The translations under genes were made by a program, and so were the position numbers. A DNA stretch of 64,000 nt from Streptomyces sp. B3I8. GTDB lineage: Bacteria; Actinomycetota; Actinomycetes; Streptomycetales; Streptomycetaceae. Every line of letters starts with the position of its first letter. The first letter of the stretch is position 1. Of the stretch, positions 54,601-62,030 are shown in pieces. The DNA is taken from the NCBI RefSeq assembly GCF_030816915.1, contig NZ_JAUSYN010000002.1:1935501-1999500 (forward strand), given 5' to 3'. The notes under the pieces were generated by a model. The model saw only the letters and a list, made by a program, of their open reading frames with translations, made no database searches and had not been told where the DNA came from.

Positions 54601-54623
54601 AGCACAGCGAACTTCAATCGCAT
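51621..54623 (-). CDS. SARP-family regulator (AfsR-like): DNA-binding, BTAD, NB-ARC and TPR domains
   Basis: About 1,000 residues. I chose the ATG at 54623 (MRLKFAVLGPVRAW), since SARP proteins begin close to this motif; an in-frame ATG lies 15 bp upstream. Domains in order: OmpR-like winged helix (about 1-95, GSPKQRALLALLL and VNVVQRHIGQLRRLLEPD); bacterial transcriptional activator domain (to about 250); a Ser/Thr-rich linker; NB-ARC ATPase (about 345-620, P-loop GGMAGVGKTALAV); and C-terminal TPRs (about 720-985, with repeated YR-A and YG-AL-- patterns). Such proteins activate antibiotic or developmental genes. The target here is unknown; the NRPS/PKS block is more than 40 kb away. A hairpin terminator follows. 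Confidence 0.93.
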   Translation of the reverse strand: MRLKFAVLGPVRAWRDDAELTLGSPKQRALLALLLTQANQPVPVHEIVDVLWGQGPPDSAVNVVQRHIGQLRRLLEPDLPVRGTSRWLVRGSGGYRLEADTADLDLLRFRALRQRARQAANEGEPAEAAELLIEALQLWRGPTASGVTPEIRSHPNFAAVDGEHLAAVKEAAQRTLEAGPDVGVRVLTTLRQAAANHPLDEVLQARLIQVLAATGHQAEALDVYQTVRARLVDDLGLDAGPELLSAQQQVLQQTVTTTASIAAPKVTVSGTNDTGFRSSTASSGHATTAFGVNTGDSGGNALEPVEKSSARRSATAETVRPAQLPADLPTFTGRFGELASLSDPRTAEDERAPTSLIRVIGGMAGVGKTALAVHWAHRVAEQFPDGQLFIDLRGFHPSGSIMKPSEAIRSFLDALGVPADRIPAGLDAQSALYRSLLADRRILIVLDNARDTEHVRPLLPGAAGCLAIVTSRNHLYGLVAGDGAYSITLDALNDADSLQLLSRRLGRDRVVEEAEAAADIVEACGHLPLALAIVSARAAMNPTFTLTSIAGELLEDRGSLDAFSGEAPVADARSAFFWSYSLVTPEAARVFRLLGLHPGADCSLAAVASLAGQEPRQIRSALTELVRASLVFESMPGRFSCHELLRTYGAELAHAQGTADEARAARHRMFDHYLHTAHAADSILAPKWERISLRPVAADVTVSQLSDQVGAVDWLQTNRPALFAVIEEDARRGHGRYAWQLATLMERYLDRNGRWEEQLLVQSTAATAAQRLGNVRGQAHAHRALGFVHGRMERWEEADAHLARALRLYQEVADFSGQGRVHRYLAFLANHRKRYDVALEHYRQAGMLYRVAHRPSGEASVLNELGWTYILMDRYGDALEQCHRAVALHREIGDRNGEAAALDSVGYAYYHLHKYSEALASYEHALRLYREISDLYLEADTLVHIGDTHQAAGRHARAVFVWHQALGILDAIGHPDAAGVRERVDSYGADRDAGAEPLDA

Positions 54624-54638
54624 CGAACACCACCGCAT

Positions 54639-55609
54639 TGCAAGAACCCACTACTACGCGTATATGCGTCCCACCCGGGCTTGGCCGGGGGAAAGACGAG
54701 CATACGGTGCCGACGAGCCCTCTGCACCCCTGCCCGAAATCCGGTGGACGAACGGCAGTGCTCGACCGAGAATCGAACAGTGAGGCTCCCTGAAGTCAGG
54801 TCCACAGTGGGGTGAATTCGCATATTACGCACCATATCTCAGCACATTCAGCGGACTTCCGGAACCACTGGTCCCACACTCTCACCCGCGATCGTCCACT
54901 GCGGGATACCGCAAACAGCCGCCGGAGGAAGGACAGGCCGACCGAGCGTCCAATTGTCACCATGGGCACCGGCCAAATGTCGAGACCTCTCTTCGACCCT
55001 GGGCTCTCCGTCGCCCGTCATGTGCGATCTCCGCATTCAGGGATCCGCTCCGACATTGCCACCCCCAGTTACTGCGGCAACACCGAAACCGCCGGGGGAT
55101 CGAGCAACAGCCCGTCAATGGCGGTCGCCCCTGCGCGGGATCACCGGTCTGCATAAAAGAAGACCGATGGAGGGCACTATGGTTACGGTTATCCGCCCAG
55201 GCAACCGGAAGGCGAGCAGGTTCCATCTCCGAGAAGGAACGAAATACGGCGAGTGTTGCGTTACTGTGATCTCTGTCCCGCTTCAGCCGTCTGCCGCGGA
55301 TTCGCCCACGCACTCCTCGCCACGAGACGTCTGAAACGTTTCCACCAGAACAGCGGCGCCTCGCATGCGACCATGCCACCTACGCGCCCCGACAGGGACA
55401 CGCCAGACAATATCGCCCATGCGGCCCGACACTCCCCGTCCCGCCGTCCGCCACCTTCCGAACCCCGCCCCACTCACAGTGCGCCCGAAATGACCCACAT
55501 GCGCTTGCGCAGGTTGAACTCGTCTGACGCTACGCGAGGTGTGGATCCGGACCCGAGTTCGACCCGAAGGGTACGTGCGGGAGCTGAAGATGGTTTCTGA
55601 CCTGCGAAA
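54639..55609. other. intergenic region between SARP gene and rnpB
   Basis: About 970 bp. AT-richer patches near 54640-54670 and 54820-54850 may mark the SARP promoter. Open frames here have no recognisable domains, so I list none. Confidence 0.5.
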
Positions 55610-55611
55610 GC

Positions 55612-56033
55612 GAGCAGCGGCAGACGAGTCGGGCTGTACGCCGGGTTCTGTTCCGGCGGATCCTCGCGGGTCCGCCGGCGACGGCCATCCATCTAGGACC
55701 GGCGTTGCCGCCGGCCTCGTGCGGTCCACCCGCGGACTCGGGCGGGCAGCCCTCGAACGTCCGCGCAGAGCACCTTTCACGGCGCTCCTTTTGACCTTGC
55801 TCCGGGTGGGGTTTACCTAGCTGCCCAGGTCACCCTAGGCACTGGTGGTCTCTTACACCACCGTTTCACCCTTACCCGGCACCGAAGTGCCGGGCGGTCT
55901 GTTTTCTGTGGCACTGTCCCGCGGGTCACCCCGGGTGGCTGTTGGCCATCACCCTGCCCTGTGGAGCCCGGACGTTCCTCGGGAAGCCCCCGAAGGGTCT
56001 TCACGCGGCCGCCCACCCGGCTCGTCTGCCGTG
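55612..56033 (-). ncRNA. rnpB: RNase P RNA (rnpB), bacterial class A
   Basis: Read on the minus strand, this segment has the hallmarks of the catalytic RNA that trims tRNA 5' leaders. Near the 5' end (about 55960-55985) is GAGGAACGTCCGGGCTCC. Then come ACAGAAAACAGACCGCC, GGTAAGGGTGAAACGGTG, GTAAGAGACCACCAG and GGGCAGCTAGGTAAACCCC. Near the 3' end is ACAGAACCCGGCGTACAGCC. The ends pair as helix P1: CGGCAGACGAG (56021-56031 side) with CTCGTCTGCCG (55618-55628 side). The length of about 420 nt fits high-GC actinobacteria. Exact ends are estimated from P1. Confidence 0.95.
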
Positions 56034-56192
56034 TGGACCATGGTACCGGGCGATTCGGGAGCCTCGTCCATGCCGAACGGCTCCGTCCCTAGACGTTGTC
56101 TCATGCGGTGAGTCTGCGGTAGCAGATCAGGCTGCAGGCGATGGCTGTGAAGGCTAAGGCTGTCCCGCAATCCCCGGCCGGCGCCGGACGCG

Positions 56193-56545
56193 TTGTGGGT
56201 GTCGTTCCAGCGGGTGGTGCCGGAGGAGCCGACTCGCCCGCAGAGTGGCGGCCGACGCCGGCACAGGAATGATCGGGAAGTAGTGCTGGGAAGTGGTGCT
56301 CGTGGCGATCGTTCGTCGCGACACCGGGCTGCGCGTGGCAGCAGCTGCCTTCGGTTTCGTTCGGGCCGTCGGGAGCGACAGCTCACCGGCGGTTCACGGA
56401 GTGATCGAGGGCCAGGGGTGTGAGTGAGGATCACCGAGCGAACCGGTCAGCCCCTGTCCGTCGGCATCCCGAGGGCGACCCCGCACGACAGCCAGACATT
56501 GATCCCGTTGGCGCAGGACATGCCGCCGATCCGTTACGTTGATCC
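56193..56545 (+). pseudogene. second IS5-family transposase remnant, shifted and shortened
   Basis: Pieces in different frames match IS5-type transposases. The first is VSFQRVVPEEPTRPQSGGRR. Then CAWQQLPSVSFGPSGATAHR-RFTE is followed by a stop at the usual Trp. After about 56425 comes RITERTGQPLSVGIPRATPHDS and LIPLAQDMPPIRY, which belongs further along the protein. It therefore carries frameshifts, a nonsense codon and an internal deletion. Confidence 0.75.
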
Positions 56546-56804
56546 CCGTTCGTGACCGGACGGCCCTGCTGTCGCAAGCTGAGTGGATCTTGGTGACCAG
56601 TGCGCCTCGGGATGGGCCGGGGGCGTGATCGTCCGGTTTGCAGCTCTGTTCACCTCCCTGGCCGTCACTGCGCCGGCGCGGGTCGGCGCCTGGTGGGCGC
56701 GACAGTGACGTCCCGGTCCCACTCGCTCAGACTGGAGGCGGCAACGCGTCTTCTCTCTGCGGCTCAGCCGCGCTCCTCGCTCCGCACCCCTGCCATGGCC
56801 GGCC

Positions 56805-57240
56805 GACAGTGCGCGTATCGGCCGGTTCGGCACTCTGGCTGGCTGGGCACAGCGTCACCGCTGGGCCACCAGCGTGCTCTGGGTGACTGTGCCCGCCGCG
56901 ACCACCCCGGATTCCGGGGCCGCCGGCTCCGCCTGCGAGAACGACTTCACCCTGCCGGGGCCCGACTCCCAGGTCGCGACCGGGCTGTGCGAGAAGCACG
57001 GCAGCGAACAGGCCGGCGACGGCGCCGAGATCGCGTCGTCTCCAACGCCGCCGACGTCGAGGACGCCCAGGTCACCATCGCCCCCATGTACGACGAGATC
57101 CAGCAGACGTCGGGCGTCACCGACGTACGCGGACCGAGCCCGATCGTGGCGTCCGGCACGGTCGGCTCCCGCGGCGAGCCGGTCGGCCTGGCCACGCTGC
57201 CACCCACGTCCCCGCACGCGCGCCGCCGCAGCGGAGGCCG
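56805..57240 (+). pseudogene. N-terminal remnant of an MMPL/RND-type membrane transporter
   Basis: One frame gives GRFGTLAGWAQRHRWATSVL, then CENDFTLPGPDSQVATGLCEK and EQAGDGAEI, matching the start and first periplasmic domain of MMPL lipid exporters (the family has NDFSLPGTESQ). A frameshift near 57033 moves the match to VVSNAADVEDAQVTIAP, then QQTSGVTDVRGPSPIVASGT and GEPVGLATLPPT. Homology then stops, so most of the transporter is missing. No start codon is evident. Confidence 0.6.
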
Positions 57241-57324
57241 GCGGCGCCCCTGCTGCCCTGAGGCTGCTATACCGTCGCCGGCCGTCCACCTGACGCTGTC
57301 CCCGGTCGCGCCGGTGGAGCCTGC

Positions 57325-58662
57325 TCACGCCCGGAGGGACGCCAGCTCGATCACTGTGATGTCCGAGGGGGCGCCGACGCGTGTCGGCGGACCAGCGGCG
57401 CCCGCTCCCCGGCTGACATAGAGCTGGGTGTCGCCGTAGCGCTCCAGGCCGGCCACGGTCGGGCTCGTCAGGTTCGCGAGGATGTTGGCGGGCCAGAGCT
57501 GGCCGCCGTGAGTGTGGCCGGAGAGTTGGAGGTCGACGCCGTGTTCGACGGCATCGTGGATCATTACCGGCTGGTGGGCGAGGAGCACGCACGCGCGTGC
57601 TCTGTCCCGGTCACCGAGTGCCCGGGCGAAGTCGGGGCCCTGGCCCGTGCTTTCGCCCTCGATGTCGTTGACACCGGCGAGGTCGAACTGTGGCAGTTCG
57701 GTGCGGGCGTTCTCCAAGGGGCGCAGGCCCAGGCGGCGTACCTCTTCCACCCACTGCTCGGCTCCCGAGTAGTACTCGTGGTTGCCGGTGACGAAGAACG
57801 CCCCATGCCGGGCACGGAGCCCGGCGAGCGGTGCCACCGCGGGGCCGAGGTCCGGCACACTGCCGTCCACCAGGTCTCCGACCACGGCGATGAGGTCGGG
57901 CTGCGTGCCGTTGATCGTGTCGACGACCTTCTGGGCGAAGCCGCGCCCCAGAACGGGGCCCAGGTGGATGTCACTGACGACCGCGATCCGGTAACCGTCC
58001 GCCGCACGCGGGAGCTTGGCCACCGGGACGGTGACCCGCTTCACCTTCGGGCCACGCAGAACGCCGTATGTGCCGTAACCGACGGTTCCCACGGCGGCTG
58101 TGGCAGCGGCACCGGCGATCACCCGGGAGACGAACAGACGACGGGTGGGAACGGAGAGGCGGCCGGACGGCTCGACGGGCCCCGCGGTGCGGGCCCCCGG
58201 CTCCGGGTCGATCACGGACGCAGGGGACGTGGACGTCACGCGGTCCGACGTAGTGGCCGGTGACGCGGCCGGAGTCGCTTCCGTCGGTACCGGTTCCCGC
58301 GCTGATACAGCGTCCTTGGGAACCGCCCGCTGTTCGGACCGCCGCAGCAGCAACGGGCGCACGGCTTCACCCGCCAGCACCCACAGCAGCAGGTATATCG
58401 ACAGCACGAGCCACAGGTAGCCCGGCCAGGCCAGGACCTGTAGGAGCCGGAAGGGAGCATCCGTCCACACACTGACGAAGGTGCCGACCGTCAGTGCCCA
58501 GCCACCGCAGATCACCACCACGCCCGCGCGGCGCACGATCCCAGGACCTCGGGTTGTGTCGCGGAACAGCCGACGCCACACCAGCCAGTTGGCCGCCACT
58601 AGAGCGGACAACCCGAGCAGTGCGACCAGCACGAAGACGACGATCACTCGGTCCTCCCACAT
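57325..58662 (-). CDS. membrane-anchored calcineurin-like metallophosphoesterase
   Basis: 445 residues. Three hydrophobic helices lie in about 6-100, a Pro/Thr/Ala-rich linker at about 108-170 and a fourth hydrophobic segment near 180-205. The phosphoesterase domain follows, with VVSDIHLGP, VVGDLVDG, VTGNHEYY, LLAHQP and LSGHTHGGQLWP. These supply the Asp, His and Asn ligands of a two-metal centre. The domain resembles the YkuE/UDP-diacylglucosamine-type group, which acts at the membrane. The true substrate is unknown. The start is the ATG of MWEDRVIVVF; a GTG five codons later is possible. No partner gene is obvious. Confidence 0.9.
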   Translation of the reverse strand: MWEDRVIVVFVLVALLGLSALVAANWLVWRRLFRDTTRGPGIVRRAGVVVICGGWALTVGTFVSVWTDAPFRLLQVLAWPGYLWLVLSIYLLLWVLAGEAVRPLLLRRSEQRAVPKDAVSAREPVPTEATPAASPATTSDRVTSTSPASVIDPEPGARTAGPVEPSGRLSVPTRRLFVSRVIAGAAATAAVGTVGYGTYGVLRGPKVKRVTVPVAKLPRAADGYRIAVVSDIHLGPVLGRGFAQKVVDTINGTQPDLIAVVGDLVDGSVPDLGPAVAPLAGLRARHGAFFVTGNHEYYSGAEQWVEEVRRLGLRPLENARTELPQFDLAGVNDIEGESTGQGPDFARALGDRDRARACVLLAHQPVMIHDAVEHGVDLQLSGHTHGGQLWPANILANLTSPTVAGLERYGDTQLYVSRGAGAAGPPTRVGAPSDITVIELASLRA

Positions 58663-59370
58663 TCGTTGCGGCCGAGCCGATGTCCCGGGCCGGCTGAGTT
58701 TCTATGACGCGCGACGCACATTGCACGCACCCCGCGCAAACCGATGACCGTCCTCCTTGCTAAGGAGATGACGGCAAGCAGCAGGTGCACCCGGAAATAC
58801 AGCGTCGGGTGACCGTTGCCGAACGCCAGGCCGCTGCTGTCCTCAATCAGGCTCTTGACGAGAGCGATCCGAATGACCCGGCACAACACCCCGAACAGCT
58901 GGTAGGGGCCAGGAGGCGGGAGGGTTGAGCCTCATGCGTGCGATATCACCGGCGCGTGCCCGCCTCCCGGACCGGCGCGTCCGGTTCCCCGACTGAAGTG
59001 TCCGGCGTTCCCGGCGGGGGCGGAAGCGTAACTCCCATGGCATGCGCCTTCTCGGTTGTGCCCGCGCAAAAGAGGCCGCCAGGCACTTCCTGCTGGTCAC
59101 GGCTCAGCAACACGTAATGCGCGAATGGGATCCCGCGCAGCGTATGCCGGTCCGGCATCCGAGGCCGGCCCGGTATCAGCTTCGAACCAGGCTCCGGCAA
59201 CAAGGCGCGACCGCCCCCACGAGCAGACCGGCCGAGCCGCAGACACTGTGGGTGCGCCGCCGGCGGAACGCGGCCGGGAGAACTCCGAGCCGCCACCCGG
59301 GCTCGGGGAATGAGGCATGCGCGATCTCCTCGTGACTCGATCCAGAGAAGGATTGTCGATGGCCCGAGGC
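58663..59370. other. intergenic region, no supported gene
   Basis: About 700 bp between the phosphoesterase start and the AraC gene end. A minus-strand stretch reading MPDRHTLRGIPFAHYVLLSR looks somewhat protein-like, but neither family nor intact frame could be established, so it may be a remnant. Confidence 0.45.
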
Positions 59371-60267
59371 CTACACATCGTGGTTCTCTTCGCCGGTGAT
59401 GCGCACCGTGAATTTGATCGCGTCCCGACTGGGAGGAACGCCGAAAAGGCGCCGGTACTCTCGGCTGAACTGGGACGGGCTGTCGTACCCCACATGGTAC
59501 CCGATGTATGCGATGTCTTTGGGATGCGCAGCCAGAAGAAGCCGGGCCCCATGAAGCCTCATCTTCTTCTGGAACTGGATGGGACTCATTCCGGTGACGG
59601 CCTGAAAATTCCGATAGAACACGGAAGTGCTCATTCCGACCGAAGCCGCCACGTCGTCCACCCGGAACGGCTCTTTGTAATTGTCCCGAATCCATTGCAC
59701 GGCTCGGGCGATATGGGAGAGATTGCTGTCCGCGAGGCCGATCTGCCGAACCGTCGCGCCCTGCTCGCCGGTGATCAGACGCCACAGGATCTCCCGCTTG
59801 ATGAGGGGGGCGAGCATGTCCCTGTCTCGGGGCTGGTCGAGCAGGCGTAGCAGTCGGACGGCGGCGTCGAGGAACTCGTCGGGGGCGTCGCTGACGGCGA
59901 GAGCGGGTGGCGCGGTGCCGTTCTGCGCGAAGGAGTGAGCGGTCTGCAGCATCATCTCGGCGATGTCCGAGGCTTGCAGGAGCAAGCCGAGACCTAGTGC
60001 CGGCCGCTCCGGTGTGGCCCCGACGAAGTGGCCGGTGACAGGCAGGTCGACGGAGGCCACCAGGTACTGGCCGGCGCTGTACTCGTACACGCGCTCGCCC
60101 AGTGCGAGGCGTTTGGCGCCCTGAGCGATCAGCGCCATGACCGTACCCGTCATGGACGCATGAGGTGCCTGCGACTCCTCGCGGCCGATCAGCACGTCCT
60201 CAATGGCGGTCGTTCCGTCGGCTCGGGCATGACGGGCCAGCAGAGTTCGGAGTTCGTCCAGCGACAT
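59371..60267 (-). CDS. AraC-family transcriptional regulator
   Basis: 298 residues. The N-terminal cupin-like sensor of the AraC_N type occupies about 15-180 (YEYSAGQYLVASVDLPVTG, LIKREILWRLITGEQGA). The C-terminal double helix-turn-helix is at about 195-290 (FRVDDVAASVGMSTSVFYRNF and GYDSPSQFSREYRRLFG). It is divergent from the molybdenum oxidoreductase operon with 196 bp between starts, so it probably controls that operon, perhaps in response to an aldehyde or aromatic compound. The inducer is unknown. Confidence 0.93.
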   Translation of the reverse strand: MSLDELRTLLARHARADGTTAIEDVLIGREESQAPHASMTGTVMALIAQGAKRLALGERVYEYSAGQYLVASVDLPVTGHFVGATPERPALGLGLLLQASDIAEMMLQTAHSFAQNGTAPPALAVSDAPDEFLDAAVRLLRLLDQPRDRDMLAPLIKREILWRLITGEQGATVRQIGLADSNLSHIARAVQWIRDNYKEPFRVDDVAASVGMSTSVFYRNFQAVTGMSPIQFQKKMRLHGARLLLAAHPKDIAYIGYHVGYDSPSQFSREYRRLFGVPPSRDAIKFTVRITGEENHDV

Positions 60268-60463
60268 ACGCCGATTGAATCACCACAGGCGAAGAGCGGG
60301 CCAGTGGAAAATTTTCGTCGAATCACACAAAAAAACTAAGAGAGGATCATGCAAGACTCCGCCACTTTCAGGCAAAGCAACTCTCCGGTGAACTGGTTGA
60401 ATGACTGGAGTCTCTGAGACTGTGCCGTTCGGAGATTCGCTGCACTGAGGAAGGACAAGCGAT
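60268..60463. promoter_or_regulatory. divergent control region of AraC gene and oxidoreductase operon
   Basis: 196 bp between divergent starts. It contains a perfect 10-bp palindrome GAAAATTTTC at 60307-60316, an AT-rich element that stands out here and could be an operator. A GAGGAAGGA ribosome site precedes the plus-strand gene. Confidence 0.5.
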
Positions 60464-61006
60464 ATGACGGGCGGGACCCACAGCGAGATACATATTCGCG
60501 TCAACGATCAGACACACCGTCTGACCGTTGACCACCGAAGGACATTGCTCGATGCGCTCCGTGAGGACACAGGTCACACAGGGCCGAAAAAGGGTTGCGA
60601 CCGCGGGCAGTGCGGAGCTTGCACGGTGCTTCTGGACGGACGGCGCGTGGTTTCCTGTCTCACACTGGCGGTGGCCGCCGACGGCTCGAACGTCACGACG
60701 GTCGAGGGCCTTGCGCACGACGGTGAACTGGGGCCGTTGCAGCAGGCCTTCGTACAGCTCGACGGTTTCCAGTGCGGCTACTGCACGCCCGGACAGCTCT
60801 GCTCCGCGGTCGGGATGCTGGCCGAGCACGCGGCGGGCTGGCCCAGCGCGGTCACCGCCGACATCTCCCCCGAGGGACCGGTTCCGGAGTTGGACGCCGC
60901 AGAGGTGCGCGAGCGTCTGAGCGGCAACCTGTGCCGGTGCGGCGCGTATCCGTCAATCGTCCGCGCCGTGCTGGAGACGGCGTCCCGTGAGGAGGCGAAG
61001 GGATGA
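60464..61006 (+). CDS. paoA: aldehyde oxidoreductase, [2Fe-2S] subunit (PaoA-like)
   Basis: 180 residues. A plant-type ferredoxin domain (about 8-85) has cluster cysteines in CDRGQCGACTVL and VVSCLTL. The helical second [2Fe-2S] domain (about 95-175) has CGYCTPGQLC and NLCRCGAYPSI. This subunit passes electrons from the molybdenum subunit to the FAD subunit. No Tat signal is visible at the N-terminus (MTGGTHSEIHIRV), so the enzyme is likely cytoplasmic, unlike E. coli PaoABC. The stop overlaps the next start by 4 bp. Confidence 0.95.
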   Translation: MTGGTHSEIHIRVNDQTHRLTVDHRRTLLDALREDTGHTGPKKGCDRGQCGACTVLLDGRRVVSCLTLAVAADGSNVTTVEGLAHDGELGPLQQAFVQLDGFQCGYCTPGQLCSAVGMLAEHAAGWPSAVTADISPEGPVPELDAAEVRERLSGNLCRCGAYPSIVRAVLETASREEAKG

Positions 61007-61992
61007 AGGAGTTCAGCTACCAGCGGCCGAGGCAGGTCCGTGAGGCCCTTGCCGCGGTCGCCGGGAACGACGGCGCCCGATTCCTCGGCGGCGGAACGAA
61101 TCTCGTCGACCTGATGAAGGACGGAATCGAGACGCCCACCCGTCTGGTGGACGTGCGTCGATTGCCACTGGACGGTGTCCTCGAGGCGCCCGGGGGAGGA
61201 CTCGTCGTCGGCGCGACGACGACCAACAGCGATCTGGCGGCCCATCCCGAGGTGCGCCGCCGGTACGCGGCGCTCAGTCAGGCCGTGCTGGCGGGCGCGT
61301 CGGGACAACTGCGCAATATGGCCACGGTGGGCGGCAACCTGCTGCAGCGGACCCGGTGTGGCTACTTCACAGACCTCTCCCAGCCATGCAACAAGCGCAG
61401 CCCGGGCAGCGGCTGTTCCGCGATCGCCGGAGAGCACCACAACCACGCGATCCTCGGCTGGTCCGACCACTGCGTGGCAACCCATCCCTCGGACATGAGC
61501 GTGGCCCTGGCCGCGTTCGACGCGGTCGTGCACTACGAGACCCTGGACGGGACTCACGAAATCCCGCTGTCCGAGTTCTACCTGCCGGTCGGGGAAAGTC
61601 CGCAGCGGGAAACGGCGCTGCCCCCGGAGGCCCTGATCACCGCGGTCACCCTGCCGGCCGCCGCGGCGAACCCGCAGTCGCGCTACCGCAAGGTCCGCGA
61701 GCGCGCGTCCTACGCCTTCGCCACCGTGTCCGTCGCTGCCGCGATGGACGTCCACGAGGGCATCGTCCAGGGGGTCCGGATCGCGCTCGGCGGTCTGGCC
61801 TCACGGCCCTGGCGCGCCCACGTCGCTGAGGCCGCCCTGCGAGACGCCCCAGCCACGGCCGACCGCTTCCGGGCCGCCGCGGAAGCGGAACTGCGCGCCG
61901 CGCGGCCACTGCGCGACAACGCGTACAAGGTCACGCTCGCCAGCAATCTCATCGAGGCCGTCCTGACCGAGCTTGCCCACCCGGCCGTGTGA
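61003..61992 (+). CDS. paoB: aldehyde oxidoreductase, FAD subunit (PaoB-like)
   Basis: 329 residues; start ATGA overlaps the previous stop. The FAD-binding domain shows FLGGGTNLVDLMKDG and ATVGGNLLQRTRCGYF. An inserted segment carries cysteines in RCGYFTDLSQPC and SGC, the arrangement that binds an extra [4Fe-4S] cluster in PaoB/HcrB-type proteins. The C-terminal CO-dehydrogenase flavoprotein domain includes KVRERASYAFATVSVAAAM and LGGLASRPWRA. It forms the middle of the electron chain. Confidence 0.95.
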   Translation: MKEFSYQRPRQVREALAAVAGNDGARFLGGGTNLVDLMKDGIETPTRLVDVRRLPLDGVLEAPGGGLVVGATTTNSDLAAHPEVRRRYAALSQAVLAGASGQLRNMATVGGNLLQRTRCGYFTDLSQPCNKRSPGSGCSAIAGEHHNHAILGWSDHCVATHPSDMSVALAAFDAVVHYETLDGTHEIPLSEFYLPVGESPQRETALPPEALITAVTLPAAAANPQSRYRKVRERASYAFATVSVAAAMDVHEGIVQGVRIALGGLASRPWRAHVAEAALRDAPATADRFRAAAEAELRAARPLRDNAYKVTLASNLIEAVLTELAHPAV

Positions 61993-62030
61993 CGAACCGG
62001 CCCCGTCATACGCCCTGAGGAGACCAGTAC

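Noticed and set aside
55813..56111. Small open frames across rnpB
   Set aside because: They overlap a clearly recognised structural RNA and have no protein similarity.
58946..59785. 279-codon minus-strand frame overlapping the AraC gene
   Set aside because: Its first half is out of frame with the well-supported AraC coding sequence; only the end looks faintly protein-like and no family was recognised.
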